Positions 53,187 through 61,459 of a stretch of DNA of 64,000 nucleotides are shown piece after piece. Origin of the DNA: Bordetella parapertussis (GTDB lineage: Bacteria; Pseudomonadota; Gammaproteobacteria; Burkholderiales; SG8-41); contig CAMCYP010000006.1 in the NCBI GenBank assembly GCA_945885345.1, positions 52,063 to 116,062 on the forward strand. Reading direction: 5' to 3'. The notes beneath the pieces are model-generated. The model had not been told where the DNA came from. It saw only the letters and a list, made by a program, of their open reading frames with translations, and ran no database searches. Position numbers and translations under genes: made by a program. Within the stretch, counting starts at the first letter, position 1. Every line of letters begins with the position of its first letter.

Positions 53187-53214
53187 GCGGAGTCGCCTTG
53201 CAGGCAGGCGTCGG

Positions 53215-53240
53215 GCCGAGGCATCCGGCATATCCTCGGC
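53215..53240 (+). terminator. Hairpin after the lipoprotein gene
   Basis: GCCGAGG and CCTCGGC form a perfect 7-bp stem with a 12-base loop 28 bases beyond the stop. There is no U-tract, so termination is only likely. Confidence 0.45.
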
Positions 53241-53256
53241 TTCGACTAGTCGCGCG

Positions 53257-53574
53257 TCAGTTCTCCAGAAGCTTCAGCCGCTGTACTTTCCCGGATGGAC
53301 CCTTCGGCAGTTCAGTGACGAACCGGATGATCTTCGGCGATTTGTACGGGCCGAGTTCCCACCGTGAAAATTCCGCCAGCGTTTCCAGTGAACATTCCGC
53401 CCCTGGTTTGAGGACCACGCAGGCCATGATCTCCTGGTCGTAATTGGCATCCGGTATGCCGACTGCTGCTGCTTCGAGTACGGCGGGTGTTTCAGCAGCG
53501 TTTCGTCGATTTCGCGCGGCGCAATGTTTTCACCGCCCTTGATGATCAGTTCCTTGATGCGGTCGGTGACGAAG
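53257..53574 (-). pseudogene. 3' relic of an acyl-CoA ligase with frameshift
   Basis: On the minus strand, [20 protein letters not shown] and, after a one-base deletion near 53490, VGIPDANY and ELPKGPSGKVQRLKLLEN with a stop at 53257-53259 reproduce the C-terminal domain of an AMP-forming ligase. It closely resembles the end of the intact gene at 59778-61286. The upstream homology stops at GTGACGAAG, where the sequence switches to a histidine kinase relic on the other strand. Not functional. Confidence 0.85.
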
Positions 53575-53702
53575 GCCCGGGTCTGCCGCCGGACCAGCTG
53601 GAAAAATTATTCGATCCGTTTTACCGCGTTGAAGCTTCACGCAACCGCGATACCGGCGACACCGGGCTGGAAGCCTTGCTTGTGCTGCCGCGTCTCGAAT
53701 AA
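53568..53702 (+). pseudogene. 3' relic of a sensor histidine kinase with internal deletion
   Basis: This reads [20 protein letters not shown], then [13 protein letters not shown], matching the G-box of the kinase at 44235-45662. The glycine-rich GLGLAIAKNVVELHGG part is missing and TGL joins [11 protein letters not shown] before the stop. About 26 codons are lost. The relic begins exactly where the ligase relic ends (GACGAAGG shared), a clear microhomology junction. Confidence 0.85.
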
Positions 53703-53940
53703 CCCGGGCGGTAAAAAATATCAATAAAAACAGTAAATTAAAGATGTGGGCCGTACGGCATTAGAGCTAATTGAATCAATTGTTTGTGTGGGTTTATTGA
53801 AAACGCCAGAGTTTTAGAACAGCGTTACTTTATAAGAATGGTGACCCCGACGCCTTAAGTTCCTGACGTGCTTGAAAGAGACGCCGCGTGCCTGGGAAAA
53901 TGCCCGCAACAACGAATGAATCTCCTATAATGATTTCCAG
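53703..53940. other. Spacer with AT-rich block and riboswitch promoter
   Basis: No gene is seen. It contains a short inverted repeat AATTG/CAATT around 53770-53783, and TATAAT at 53926-53931 placed to start transcription at the fluoride riboswitch; the matching -35 is poor. Confidence 0.5.
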
Positions 53941-53997
53941 TGGAGATGGCATTCCTCCCTCAACCGCCCGATTTATCAGGGCTGATGATGCCTACGT
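53941..53997 (+). ncRNA. Fluoride riboswitch (crcB motif) aptamer
   Basis: GGAGATGGCATTCCTCC, then AACCGCC, then GGCTGATGATGCCTACG are the conserved blocks of the fluoride-sensing RNA in the right order and spacing. It directly precedes the fluoride exporter gene crcB by about 60 bp. Fluoride binding should permit crcB expression. Confidence 0.95.
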
Positions 53998-54026
53998 TTG
54001 AACCCGGACGGGTCACGTAGGTTTTT
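53991..54026 (+). terminator. Expression-platform terminator of the fluoride riboswitch
   Basis: CCTACGT (53991-53997), the 3' strand of the aptamer, pairs with ACGTAGG (54015-54021) and is followed by TTTTT (54022-54026). Aptamer folding would block this hairpin, so fluoride would allow read-through into crcB. Confidence 0.85.
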
Positions 54027-54059
54027 ACTGTCCGGGAAACTGACAAAACGGACAGGACC

Positions 54060-54443
54060 ATGTGGAAACCAATTCTCGCCATCTCTCTGGGTGCCGCAAT
54101 CGGCGCGTTGCTTCGCTGGCAACTGGGCATCAGGCTCAATAGTTTTTTCCCCGGGATGCCACCGGGCACTTTGACCGCCAATCTCGTTGGCGCCTACATC
54201 ATCGGAGTGGCATTGGCTTATTTCGCTCAAGCGCCAGGGATTGCTCCGGAGTGGCGTTTATTCATAATCACGGGGTTCTGTGGCGGCTTGACCACGTTCT
54301 CCACCTTCTCGGCAGAAATTGTCGCCCTTCTGCAGCAGCAACGATTGACTTGGGCCATGGCTGCGATTGCGACTCACGTAACCGGTTCACTCGTGATGAC
54401 CCTGGCAGGGCTTGCCACGTGGCAACTATTCAAACATTCATGA
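54060..54443 (+). CDS. crcB: Fluoride-specific channel
   Basis: The 127-residue protein has four helices and the Fluc/CrcB signature: [16 protein letters not shown], then [17 protein letters not shown] and [15 protein letters not shown]. It exports fluoride as a dimeric channel. A fluoride riboswitch lies directly upstream, and a DUF190 gene follows 10 bp after the stop, as in many crcB loci. Confidence 0.96.
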   Translation: MWKPILAISLGAAIGALLRWQLGIRLNSFFPGMPPGTLTANLVGAYIIGVALAYFAQAPGIAPEWRLFIITGFCGGLTTFSTFSAEIVALLQQQRLTWAMAAIATHVTGSLVMTLAGLATWQLFKHS

Positions 54444-54453
54444 GGAGAGTCAA

Positions 54454-54777
54454 ATGAAGGGATATCAGATTACTTTTTTCACGCAACAGGACAAGCGGCA
54501 CCATGGCAAGCCGTTAGGCGATTGGCTGGTCCAGTTGGCCAGGGAAATGGGTTTGCCTGGAGCGACACTGATTGCTGGCGGAGAGGGATTTGGTCATCTT
54601 CGCCGTCTTCATTCCGCGCATTTCTTCGAGCTTGCGGATCAACCCCAGGAAATCCAGATGGCGATGAATGCGGAAGATGCCAAGCGCCTGTTCGCTCGTT
54701 TGAAAGCGGAACGCGTACATTTGTTTTATGTCAGGACACCTGTCGAGTTCGGCGTCATGGGCGAACTGGACAAATGA
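54454..54777 (+). CDS. DUF190 protein
   Basis: The 107-residue protein starts MKGYQITFFTQQDKRHHGKP and shows the DUF190 pattern GATLIAGGEGFGH, the tail LFYVRTPVEFGVMG, and no membrane helix. DUF190 proteins often accompany crcB and have a PII-like fold; the role in fluoride resistance is unclear. GAGGAG is 8 bp before the ATG. It is cotranscribed with crcB. Confidence 0.92.
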   Translation: MKGYQITFFTQQDKRHHGKPLGDWLVQLAREMGLPGATLIAGGEGFGHLRRLHSAHFFELADQPQEIQMAMNAEDAKRLFARLKAERVHLFYVRTPVEFGVMGELDK

Positions 54778-54799
54778 CCGGCAATCCAGGGGGATCATC

Positions 54800-55231
54800 A
54801 TGAAGACGCTTCCGGCCTGGCTGCTGTTTTCTCTGGGCTCGGCATTTTTCGCGGGGCTTACCGCCATTCTCGGCAAGCTCGGCGTCGCGGGCATGAATTC
54901 GAATCTGGCCACGCTCGTGCGCACCATCGTCATTTTCTTCGTGACTGCCGCCATCGTTTCTATGCGCAGCGAATGGATTTGGCCCAAGAATGTCGCGATC
55001 AAACCGCTGACATTCCTCATTCTGTCCGGTGTGGCTACCGGGTTGTCCTGGCTTTGCTATTACCGTGCGCTGCAGCTCGCCCCGGCATCGCTTGTTGCGC
55101 CAATCGACAAGCTGAGCGTTGCATTCGCGATTGCCCTGGGTGTTTTTGTTCTCGGTGAACCGCTTACCTGGCGCGTTGCCCTGGGTGGCGGGCTTGTCGT
55201 AGCGGGTGCGCTGGTTATTGCTTCATCATAA
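54800..55231 (+). CDS. Single EamA-domain (small DMT) membrane protein
   Basis: The 143-residue protein has about five hydrophobic helices and one EamA repeat: FSLGSAFFAGLTAILGKLGV near the N-terminus and APIDKLSVAFAIALGVFVLG near the end. Small DMT proteins export organic cations or anions as dimers. It lies 22 bp after DUF190, so it may be part of the fluoride-responsive transcript. The substrate is unknown. Confidence 0.88.
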   Translation: MKTLPAWLLFSLGSAFFAGLTAILGKLGVAGMNSNLATLVRTIVIFFVTAAIVSMRSEWIWPKNVAIKPLTFLILSGVATGLSWLCYYRALQLAPASLVAPIDKLSVAFAIALGVFVLGEPLTWRVALGGGLVVAGALVIASS

Positions 55232-55413
55232 TCAGGGCAATCCCTTATCTGGCAATGCCGCTGCTGGCAAAGGCAATCTGAGTCTTGTTGGGCGGGGAAT
55301 CAATTGGCAACTTGCATCAGGCCGAGGTGCTGCGCCGCCCAATTTCAAAATAAAGTCAAATAAAATCAATTACTTAAAATTATATGGAATAAAGCGCGCA
55401 GTCTGCATCTCTT

Positions 55414-55962
55414 ATGTACATGTTCCAGTCATCCGAATCCCGCTACAACCAGTGGGTACGTGACCACTACCGCTTCCTGTTGCGCAGCGCATGGGCCATG
55501 ACCGGTTCGCGCGCCGTGGCCGAAGACGTAGTGCAGGACTGTTTTGCCAATGCCTGGACCCACCGCGATCAGTTGCGTCAGGCCGAGTTGGCACGGGCGT
55601 GGCTATTCCAGATCATGCGCCGCAGCGCATTACGGCACCTTGTTCCCGGGCCGCAGTCGATGGACGATGCCGCTGCGACGCCCGAGCAGGCAGCACCCGA
55701 GGCCGGTTTCGACGACCGGCTCGACGTGGTGAAGGCGCTGACCCGCATCGCGCCGATTCATCGTGAAGTACTGGTGCTCTACTATTTCGACGACATGCCG
55801 ACCGCGCAGATGGCGGCGGCGCTGGAGATTGCGCCGGGTACCGTCCTGTCGCGGCTGGCGCGGGCACGGGAGGCGCTGAAGTCCGCCATGGCGGCACCGT
55901 CGGCTGCATCACCGGCGGGCGAAGCATCGTCCCCGTCTGTCGCCATATTGCGCAAGGCCTGA
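55414..55962 (+). CDS. ECF-type RNA polymerase sigma factor
   Basis: The 182-residue protein has sigma region 2 (LLRSAWAMTGSRAVAEDVVQ, then DCFANAW) and region 4 with a helix-turn-helix (PTAQMAAALEIAPGTVLSRL). The intervening linker is short, as in ECF factors. It is followed after 1 bp by a single-helix membrane protein that probably acts as its anti-sigma. Its most likely target is the sulfite dehydrogenase operon that follows, by analogy with other sulfite dehydrogenase loci. Confidence 0.92.
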   Translation: MYMFQSSESRYNQWVRDHYRFLLRSAWAMTGSRAVAEDVVQDCFANAWTHRDQLRQAELARAWLFQIMRRSALRHLVPGPQSMDDAAATPEQAAPEAGFDDRLDVVKALTRIAPIHREVLVLYYFDDMPTAQMAAALEIAPGTVLSRLARAREALKSAMAAPSAASPAGEASSPSVAILRKA

Positions 55963-55963
55963 G

Positions 55964-56542
55964 ATGACCCACGACCACGATCCCCTCGACAGCGAATTCG
56001 ATCTGCGTGCCCGTGCTGAACTGGCTCTGGCACACGAGCCGGGCCAGCCCCCCAATCACCTGTTTCGCAACACTCCCTTGCTGGCACGACGCGGTATCCG
56101 GCGCGGCATTGCGTTACTGTTGTTGCTGTGTGGCGGTCTGGGGAGCGTACTGGCCATGCGTCCTCCCGAACTTGTGCGTGGCGCCATTGATCACGAGTAT
56201 TACGAACGCACATTGCACGGCAGCTTCATGGAGGCACAGCCGCTGCTGAAGCACCTGGGGCTGGGCAACGTCAAGGCCATTCCCGGTTTTCCGCAACTGA
56301 TGCGGCCCTGCGACATCGAAGGCCACCTCGTCTATCACTTGACCACGTTTTTCGACAAGGGTGGCATGGTCACCGTGTTCGCTTTCGATGCGCCGGTGCG
56401 GCTCAGGGAAAGCGCGGGCTGGTGGGGCAACGTGTATTGGGAAGTGGTGAACTCGCGTGAAGGCAAACCGCTGATCCTGGTTGCCCAGAAAAAAACGGCG
56501 CTGGTTGCGGCTCGTGCCAGTTTGGCGAAGCCGCCGGCCTGA
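55964..56542 (+). CDS. Probable anti-sigma factor (DUF3379-like)
   Basis: The 192-residue protein has an N-terminal cytoplasmic part (DLRARAELALAHEPGQPPNH), one membrane helix (about 47-65) and an extracytoplasmic domain with RPCDIEGHLVYHLTTFFDKG, a Cys/His segment resembling DUF3379. Immediate coupling to an ECF sigma gene argues for anti-sigma function. It could sense sulfite or redox state through the external domain, but this is inference. Confidence 0.75.
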   Translation: MTHDHDPLDSEFDLRARAELALAHEPGQPPNHLFRNTPLLARRGIRRGIALLLLLCGGLGSVLAMRPPELVRGAIDHEYYERTLHGSFMEAQPLLKHLGLGNVKAIPGFPQLMRPCDIEGHLVYHLTTFFDKGGMVTVFAFDAPVRLRESAGWWGNVYWEVVNSREGKPLILVAQKKTALVAARASLAKPPA

Positions 56543-56591
56543 AAGTGTTATCCGTTCCATCCAAAACCAACGAGGTAAAGGAGGAGGCACC

Positions 56592-57821
56592 ATGAATGAA
56601 AACACCAACCGCTTGCGCCGCAGGTTCCTTGCTGGAAGCGCAGGTCTGATTGCCGGCGCCGGGCTCGGTGCACTGAGCCGCAGCGCATTCGCGCAGGGGG
56701 CGACGGTCGAGCTTCCGATCGCCAACGGCGGGCGCAATCTGCTGGCTTATCCGGAAAAGCGTCCGATGATCGTGCTGACCTCGCGGCCGCCGCAGCTCGA
56801 GACGCCGTTCGAGATCTTCAATGACGGCATCATCACGCCGAACGACGCTTTCTTTGTGCGCTACCACAATGCCGGCATCCCGACCTTCATCGATGCCGAC
56901 AAGCATGTCATCAAGATCGGCGGCAATGCCTGCGGCAAGCCCTTTGAGTTGACGATGGCGGAACTGCGCAACGGATTCAAGCCCATCGAATACCTGGCCG
57001 TCAACCAGTGTTCTGGCAACAGCCGGGGACTGTTCAGCCCGCGCGTGACCGGCGGGCAGCTCGCCAACGGTGCGATGGGCAATGCGCGCTGGGTCGGCGT
57101 TCCGCTGAAGGACATCCTGGCGCGCGCCGAATTGAAAAACGGTGCGCGTCAGGTCACCTTCAACGGACTGGACAATGGCGTCTTTGGCGGCGGTGATTTC
57201 GTCAAGGCCATCGATGTGAACCATGCGCTGGACGGGGAGGTGATGCTGGCGTACCAGATGAACGGTGCCGATATCCCGTTCCTGAACGGTTATCCGGTAA
57301 AGCTGATCGTACCCGGCTACTACGGTACCTACTGGGTCAAGCACCTGGCGGAAATCCAGGTGGTCGACCAGACCTTCGGGGGCTTCTGGATGAATCCGGC
57401 GTACCGCGTGCCGGACAACGATTGCGCCTGCATCGAACCCGGCACTGCACCGGCGGCGACCCGGCCGATCGGCCGCTTCAATGTGCGGTCCTTCATCACC
57501 TCGGTGCCTGACGGCGCGCGCGTGAAGGCAGGGCAGCAACTCACGGTGCGCGGCATTGCCTTCGACGGCGGGCAGGGTGTCCGCGAAGTGGCCTACTCGA
57601 CGGACGGCGGGCAGAGCTGGCGCGGCGCCAGACTGGGTGCCGACATGGGGCGCTATTCGTTCCGCGAGTTCACTTTCGGTTTCACGCCGGAAAAAGGTGC
57701 TCACGATCTTCGCGTGCGCGCATGGAACCGCTCGGGGCAGAGTCAGCCTATGGATGCGCTGTGGCAGCCCGCAGGCTATATGCGCAATGTTGTCGAGTCT
57801 GTCAAAGTGACCGCCATCTGA
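56592..57821 (+). CDS. sorA: Sulfite dehydrogenase molybdenum subunit
   Basis: The 409-residue protein has a twin-arginine signal (RRRFLAGSAGLIAGAGLGAL). The sulfite-oxidase fold is shown by the cofactor loop VNQCSGNSRGLFSPRVTGGQ, whose Cys binds molybdenum, and by NGYPVKLIVPGYYGTYWVKH, followed by a C-terminal Ig-like dimerisation domain (VAYSTDGGQSW). It oxidises sulfite to sulfate in the periplasm, passing electrons to the cytochrome encoded next. GAGGAGG precedes the ATG. Confidence 0.94.
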   Translation: MNENTNRLRRRFLAGSAGLIAGAGLGALSRSAFAQGATVELPIANGGRNLLAYPEKRPMIVLTSRPPQLETPFEIFNDGIITPNDAFFVRYHNAGIPTFIDADKHVIKIGGNACGKPFELTMAELRNGFKPIEYLAVNQCSGNSRGLFSPRVTGGQLANGAMGNARWVGVPLKDILARAELKNGARQVTFNGLDNGVFGGGDFVKAIDVNHALDGEVMLAYQMNGADIPFLNGYPVKLIVPGYYGTYWVKHLAEIQVVDQTFGGFWMNPAYRVPDNDCACIEPGTAPAATRPIGRFNVRSFITSVPDGARVKAGQQLTVRGIAFDGGQGVREVAYSTDGGQSWRGARLGADMGRYSFREFTFGFTPEKGAHDLRVRAWNRSGQSQPMDALWQPAGYMRNVVESVKVTAI

Positions 57822-57832
57822 GGAGTGCCGCG

Positions 57833-58168
57833 ATGAACAAAAAAATGTTTTTTTGCGCTGTTTACGTGGTGGCCAGCCTCGGATCTTCCGGTATTGCCGC
57901 GGCTGATTCCAAGACCATTGTGCTGCCGCCCGACGGCACGCAGCTCAAGGCGAGCAGCCTGCCCGGGTATGCGAAAGCACAGGCAAATTGCGTGGCCTGC
58001 CATTCCGCGGAGTACATGCTGTACCAGCCGCCTACGGCGGGGCGTCCTTACTGGGATGCGATGACCAAACGCATGAAGGCGGTATTCAAGGCGCCGATCA
58101 ATGACGCGGACATTCCGCTTATCGTGGACTATCTCACTGCGACTTACGGTAACAAACAGGTGAAGTAA
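57833..58168 (+). CDS. sorB: Sulfite dehydrogenase cytochrome c subunit
   Basis: The 111-residue protein has a signal peptide (cleaved near AAADS) and one haem motif CVACH (residues about 57-61) in ANCVACHSAEYMLYQPPTAG; a distal Met in WDAMTKRM may be the axial ligand. Length and position match SorB, which accepts electrons from SorA and delivers them to cytochrome c or a terminal oxidase such as cbb3. It starts 11 bp after sorA. Confidence 0.93.
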   Translation: MNKKMFFCAVYVVASLGSSGIAAADSKTIVLPPDGTQLKASSLPGYAKAQANCVACHSAEYMLYQPPTAGRPYWDAMTKRMKAVFKAPINDADIPLIVDYLTATYGNKQVK

Positions 58169-58176
58169 AGCGGACC

Positions 58177-58203
58177 GGCGCGGGATGCAGCGCATCCTGC
58201 GCC
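58177..58203 (+). terminator. Hairpin after sorB
   Basis: GGCGCGGGATG pairs with CATCCTGCGCC (one G-T pair) around CAGCG, 8 bases beyond the sorB stop. No U-tract follows; likely a Rho-assisted or stabilising hairpin. Confidence 0.5.
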
Positions 58204-58216
58204 ATGCTCTGCCATG

Positions 58217-58312
58217 TCAGGTCGTTGCTGGCGCTCCGATGTCCAGCGGCTTGAGGCGTTGCACCTTGCCGGACGGTCCCTTGGGCAATTCGGTCACGAA
58301 TCTGATTCCGGG
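58217..58312 (-). pseudogene. Second 3' relic of an acyl-CoA ligase
   Basis: On the minus strand, RFVTELPKGPSGKVQRLKPL and DIGAPATT with a stop (58217-58219) match the extreme C-terminus of AMP-forming ligases; the catalytic Lys of the GPSGKVQR motif is kept. Upstream the frame meets a stop at 58313-58315 and homology disappears. It is the third copy of this 3' end in the window, in the same orientation as the others. Confidence 0.8.
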
Positions 58313-58383
58313 CTACAACTTCCAAGGTTCCCTGTTGCAACAGCTGCCCAAGTGGCGGCTTTGCCATTGAGTAGGCGCGGCGT

Positions 58384-59778
58384 TCAGTCGATATCCGGCC
58401 GGTCGCCTTCCGCGAGGTCCCAGAACAGCCCCGTCATGATCTGCAGCCCCTCGCGCAGGACGGAGCCCAGCGCGTGTTCGTCGGGCGCGTGCTGCGAGCA
58501 GCCGGCGTAGGAGTGCGGCACCCACAGCGTCGGCAGGCCGAGCGTTTCGGTGAAGCAGTCGTTGGGCAGTGAGCCGCCGATGTTGGGCAGCACCGCAGGT
58601 TTGCTGCCGGTGGTGCGCCGGATCGATTCGACGGCCCAGCGCACCCAGGGGCTGTCGGGGTCAAGGCGCGTGGCCTGCATGAAGGATTTGCGCGCCATGC
58701 CGATATTGACGCAGTCGAAGCCGTTCGCATCGAGGTGTTTGCGCAGGATGCCGATGTAGCTTTCGACGTCGCAGCCGGCGACGAAGCGGATCTGGCAGGT
58801 GGCTACGGCCTTGCCGGGTATCGCGTTGACCGGATTGTCGGGGTTGCCGGTGCGGAAGGCGAGGATCTCGAAGGTGTTCCAGGCGTAGACCTTTTCCGCG
58901 GCGGAGAGTCCCGGTTCGCCCCACCAGGCGTCTATTTGCGGCTCATCCGGTTCAGGCGAGGGCTGGCAGTCCTGCAGTGCGCGGCGAATGTTGTCGGGGA
59001 TGGCGTCGGGCAGCAGCTCGCGCACCTTCACGCGGCCGTCGCGCGTGACAATGCTGGTGAGCGCGTGGGCGAGGATGACACCGGGATTGGCGAGCAGGCC
59101 GCCCCAGTTGCCGGAGTGGTGCGCGCCGTGGCGCAGGTTCACCGTGAAATTGAGGTTGATGCAGCCGCGCGAGCCGAGGTAAAGCGTGGGACGCTGCGCG
59201 CTCAGGCGCGGGCCGTCGGAGGCGATCAGCACGTCGGCCTTGAGCCGGGCCCTGTGGCGCTCGCAGAATTCGCGCAGGCCTGGCGAGCTCAGTTCCTCGC
59301 CGGTTTCCAGCATGAACTTGACGTTGAAGCCGAGCTGGCCGCGCTCCTGCAACACGATATCGAGTGCGGCCATGTTGACCGAGTGCTGGCCCTTGTTGTC
59401 GGCGGTGCCGCGGCCGTAGTAGCGGTCGCCTTCCTGTTTCAGCTGCCAGGGGCCGATGCCGTCGCGCCACTGTTCCGCCAGCCCGCGCACCACGTCGCCG
59501 TGGCCGTACATCAGCACGGTGGGCAGCGCCGGGTCTTCTATTCGCTCGGCGAGCAGGATCGGGCCGACGCCTTCGACGGGATTGGGCAGGGTTTCTGTGG
59601 TGAAACCCATGCGCGCAAAGGCCGGCGCGATTTCGTCTTTCAGGTAGAGATCGAGCTGGTCGCGACTTTCCGGGATCTGGCTCTCGGTGCGGATCGCCAC
59701 CCGGCGCGCGAGGTCTTCGATGAATTTTCCTTCGTCGAAGTGCAGCGTCGCTTTGGAAATGGCGGTTTCGCGCGTCAT
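58384..59778 (-). CDS. M20-family metallopeptidase/amidohydrolase
   Basis: The 464-residue enzyme starts MTRETAISKATLHFDEGKFI. The metal-site motifs of M20 are visible: LMYGHGDVVRG (His and Asp), YGRGTADNKGQ (Asp), LETGEELSSPGL (Glu) and WVPHSYAGCSQHAPDEH (His). Members hydrolyse peptides or N-acyl amino compounds. It overlaps the CoA ligase stop by one base, so it is in the same transcript. If that pathway handles sulfonates, an N-acyl or peptide-like sulfonate precursor is possible. Confidence 0.92.
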   Translation of the reverse strand: MTRETAISKATLHFDEGKFIEDLARRVAIRTESQIPESRDQLDLYLKDEIAPAFARMGFTTETLPNPVEGVGPILLAERIEDPALPTVLMYGHGDVVRGLAEQWRDGIGPWQLKQEGDRYYGRGTADNKGQHSVNMAALDIVLQERGQLGFNVKFMLETGEELSSPGLREFCERHRARLKADVLIASDGPRLSAQRPTLYLGSRGCINLNFTVNLRHGAHHSGNWGGLLANPGVILAHALTSIVTRDGRVKVRELLPDAIPDNIRRALQDCQPSPEPDEPQIDAWWGEPGLSAAEKVYAWNTFEILAFRTGNPDNPVNAIPGKAVATCQIRFVAGCDVESYIGILRKHLDANGFDCVNIGMARKSFMQATRLDPDSPWVRWAVESIRRTTGSKPAVLPNIGGSLPNDCFTETLGLPTLWVPHSYAGCSQHAPDEHALGSVLREGLQIMTGLFWDLAEGDRPDID

Positions 59779-61286
59779 CACGACTCCAGCAGTTTCAGCC
59801 GCTGCACCTTGCCCGAGGGACCCTTGGGTAGTTCGGTGACGAACTTGATGATCTTCGGTGTTTTGAATTTTCCGAGTTCCTGCACTGAAAACTCGGTGAG
59901 CGCCGCGAGGCTGCATTCAGCGCCGGGCTTGAGGATCACACAGGCCATGATTTCCTGACCGTAGTTGGCGTCAGGAATGCCGACCGCCGCGGCCTCAAGC
60001 ACGGCGGGATGTTTCAGCAGCGCTTCGTCGATTTCGCGCGGCGCGATGTTTTCGCCGCCCTTGATGATCAGTTCTTTGATACGGCCGGTGACGAAGACAA
60101 AACCATCCTCGTCCATATAGCCGAGGTCGCCGCTGTGCATCCAGCCGTCAGGCTCCATCGTTTTCGCGGTGTTCTCCGGGTCCTTGTAATAACCCGTCAT
60201 CACGTTGTCGCCACGCAGCATCAGTTCGCCGGGCGTGCCGCGCGGCTGTTCGCGGCCGGTGGCGGGGTCTATGACTTTGGCTTCGTTGCCGTAGGCGGTG
60301 CCGGGGCTGCCGATCTTGCGTTTTTTCGGATCGTACGGATTGGTGAAACAGGGCGCGTTGGTTTCGGTCATGCCGAAGGTTTCGATGATGCCGATATCAA
60401 ATTTTTCCTCGAAGGCGCGGTGCAGTTCCGGCGGTAGCGGTGCCGAGGCCGAGCGGCAGAATTTGACGCGCGAGGCGTCGAGGCCGCGCTCGCTTGGCGT
60501 TGGCGAGTTCATCAGGTAGGCGATGATGGTTGGCACCACGTTGATCCAGGTGCACTGGTGCTTTACTACCAACTCCCAGTAATTGCTGACGCTGAAGCGC
60601 TGCGGCATCACCACGCTGCCGCCATGCACGAGGGGTGCTACGGTGGTCACGATCTGGCCGTTGATGTGGTACAGCGGCATTGCGCACAGCACACGGTCCC
60701 GGGCTGTCAGTTCATGCGCGGTGCTGGTGAATTCGCCGCCGGCACAGACGCTGCGATTGGACAGCACGCAGCCTTTGGGTTTGCCGGTGGTGCCGGAGGT
60801 GTACATCAGCAGTGCGTCATCGGTTTCGGTGACTTCCGGCGGTTTTACATCCGGCAGCGCGGCCTGGTCAAAAATTTCTTTTGCGTCCGGGTCGATGGCG
60901 ATGACGGTGATTTTTCGATTGATGCCGGCGAGCGCCGCCTTCAGCCGTTCGGCGAATTCTTCGCTGGTGAACACGACGCGGGTATCGGAGTGTTCCAGTA
61001 CATAGGTTAATTGCGACGGCTGCGCCAGCAGATTCAGCGGCGCGACCATGAAGCCGCCGTACATCACGCCGATCAGCAGTCGAGCAGTCTGGTAGCTGTT
61101 GTGCAGCATCAGTGCGACCTTGTCGCCTTTGTGGATGCCCATGCCGAGCAGGAAACGCGTGAGGTCCCGCGATTCGCGCTGCAGCTGCGCGTAGGTCATC
61201 GTCGCGCCGGTCTCGGGCGCGATCAGCCAGGTGGCGTCAGGCCGCTCTCGGGCCTGCTGGTCAACGATGTGGCGGATGGTGCGCAT
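59778..61286 (-). CDS. sauT: AMP-forming acyl-CoA ligase (SauT-like candidate)
   Basis: The 502-residue enzyme has the adenylation motifs MYTSGTTGKPKGCVLSNRSV (about 165-184), IIETFGMTETNAPCF, MHSGDLGYMDEDGF and the Lys motif GPSGKVQRLK at the end. The acid is not shown by sequence. Adjacent SauS-like acylating aldehyde dehydrogenase, a TctA transporter and sulfite dehydrogenase fit sulfoacetate-CoA ligase SauT of Cupriavidus. Alternatives are a general short acyl-CoA ligase. ATG 61286 is preferred to 61310. Confidence 0.75.
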   Translation of the reverse strand: MRTIRHIVDQQARERPDATWLIAPETGATMTYAQLQRESRDLTRFLLGMGIHKGDKVALMLHNSYQTARLLIGVMYGGFMVAPLNLLAQPSQLTYVLEHSDTRVVFTSEEFAERLKAALAGINRKITVIAIDPDAKEIFDQAALPDVKPPEVTETDDALLMYTSGTTGKPKGCVLSNRSVCAGGEFTSTAHELTARDRVLCAMPLYHINGQIVTTVAPLVHGGSVVMPQRFSVSNYWELVVKHQCTWINVVPTIIAYLMNSPTPSERGLDASRVKFCRSASAPLPPELHRAFEEKFDIGIIETFGMTETNAPCFTNPYDPKKRKIGSPGTAYGNEAKVIDPATGREQPRGTPGELMLRGDNVMTGYYKDPENTAKTMEPDGWMHSGDLGYMDEDGFVFVTGRIKELIIKGGENIAPREIDEALLKHPAVLEAAAVGIPDANYGQEIMACVILKPGAECSLAALTEFSVQELGKFKTPKIIKFVTELPKGPSGKVQRLKLLES

Positions 61287-61302
61287 GAAGGTAAAGGCTT
61301 TT

Positions 61303-61411
61303 ACCGCCAAGACGCCAAGAGAAACAAAACCGGAACAAAAAACATGCAGACTTCAGCGTTTTGCATTTCGTTTTTAAAAGGTTTTCTTGGCGCTCTTGGC
61401 GTCTTGGCGGT
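61303..61411. repeat. Inverted repeat of CCAAGACGCCAAG type between sauT-like and sauS-like genes
   Basis: Perfect 19-bp arms at 61303-61321 and 61393-61411 (ACCGCCAAGACGCCAAGAG and its complement) flank an AT-rich loop. Short CTTGGCG units repeat on the right side. Repeats of this class are dispersed intergenically in many proteobacteria. It occupies most of the 173-bp gap. Confidence 0.8.
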
Positions 61412-61459
61412 TCAAGAATTTAGTTTGGGCGTTCTTGGTGTTTTGGTGGTGAAGGGGTT

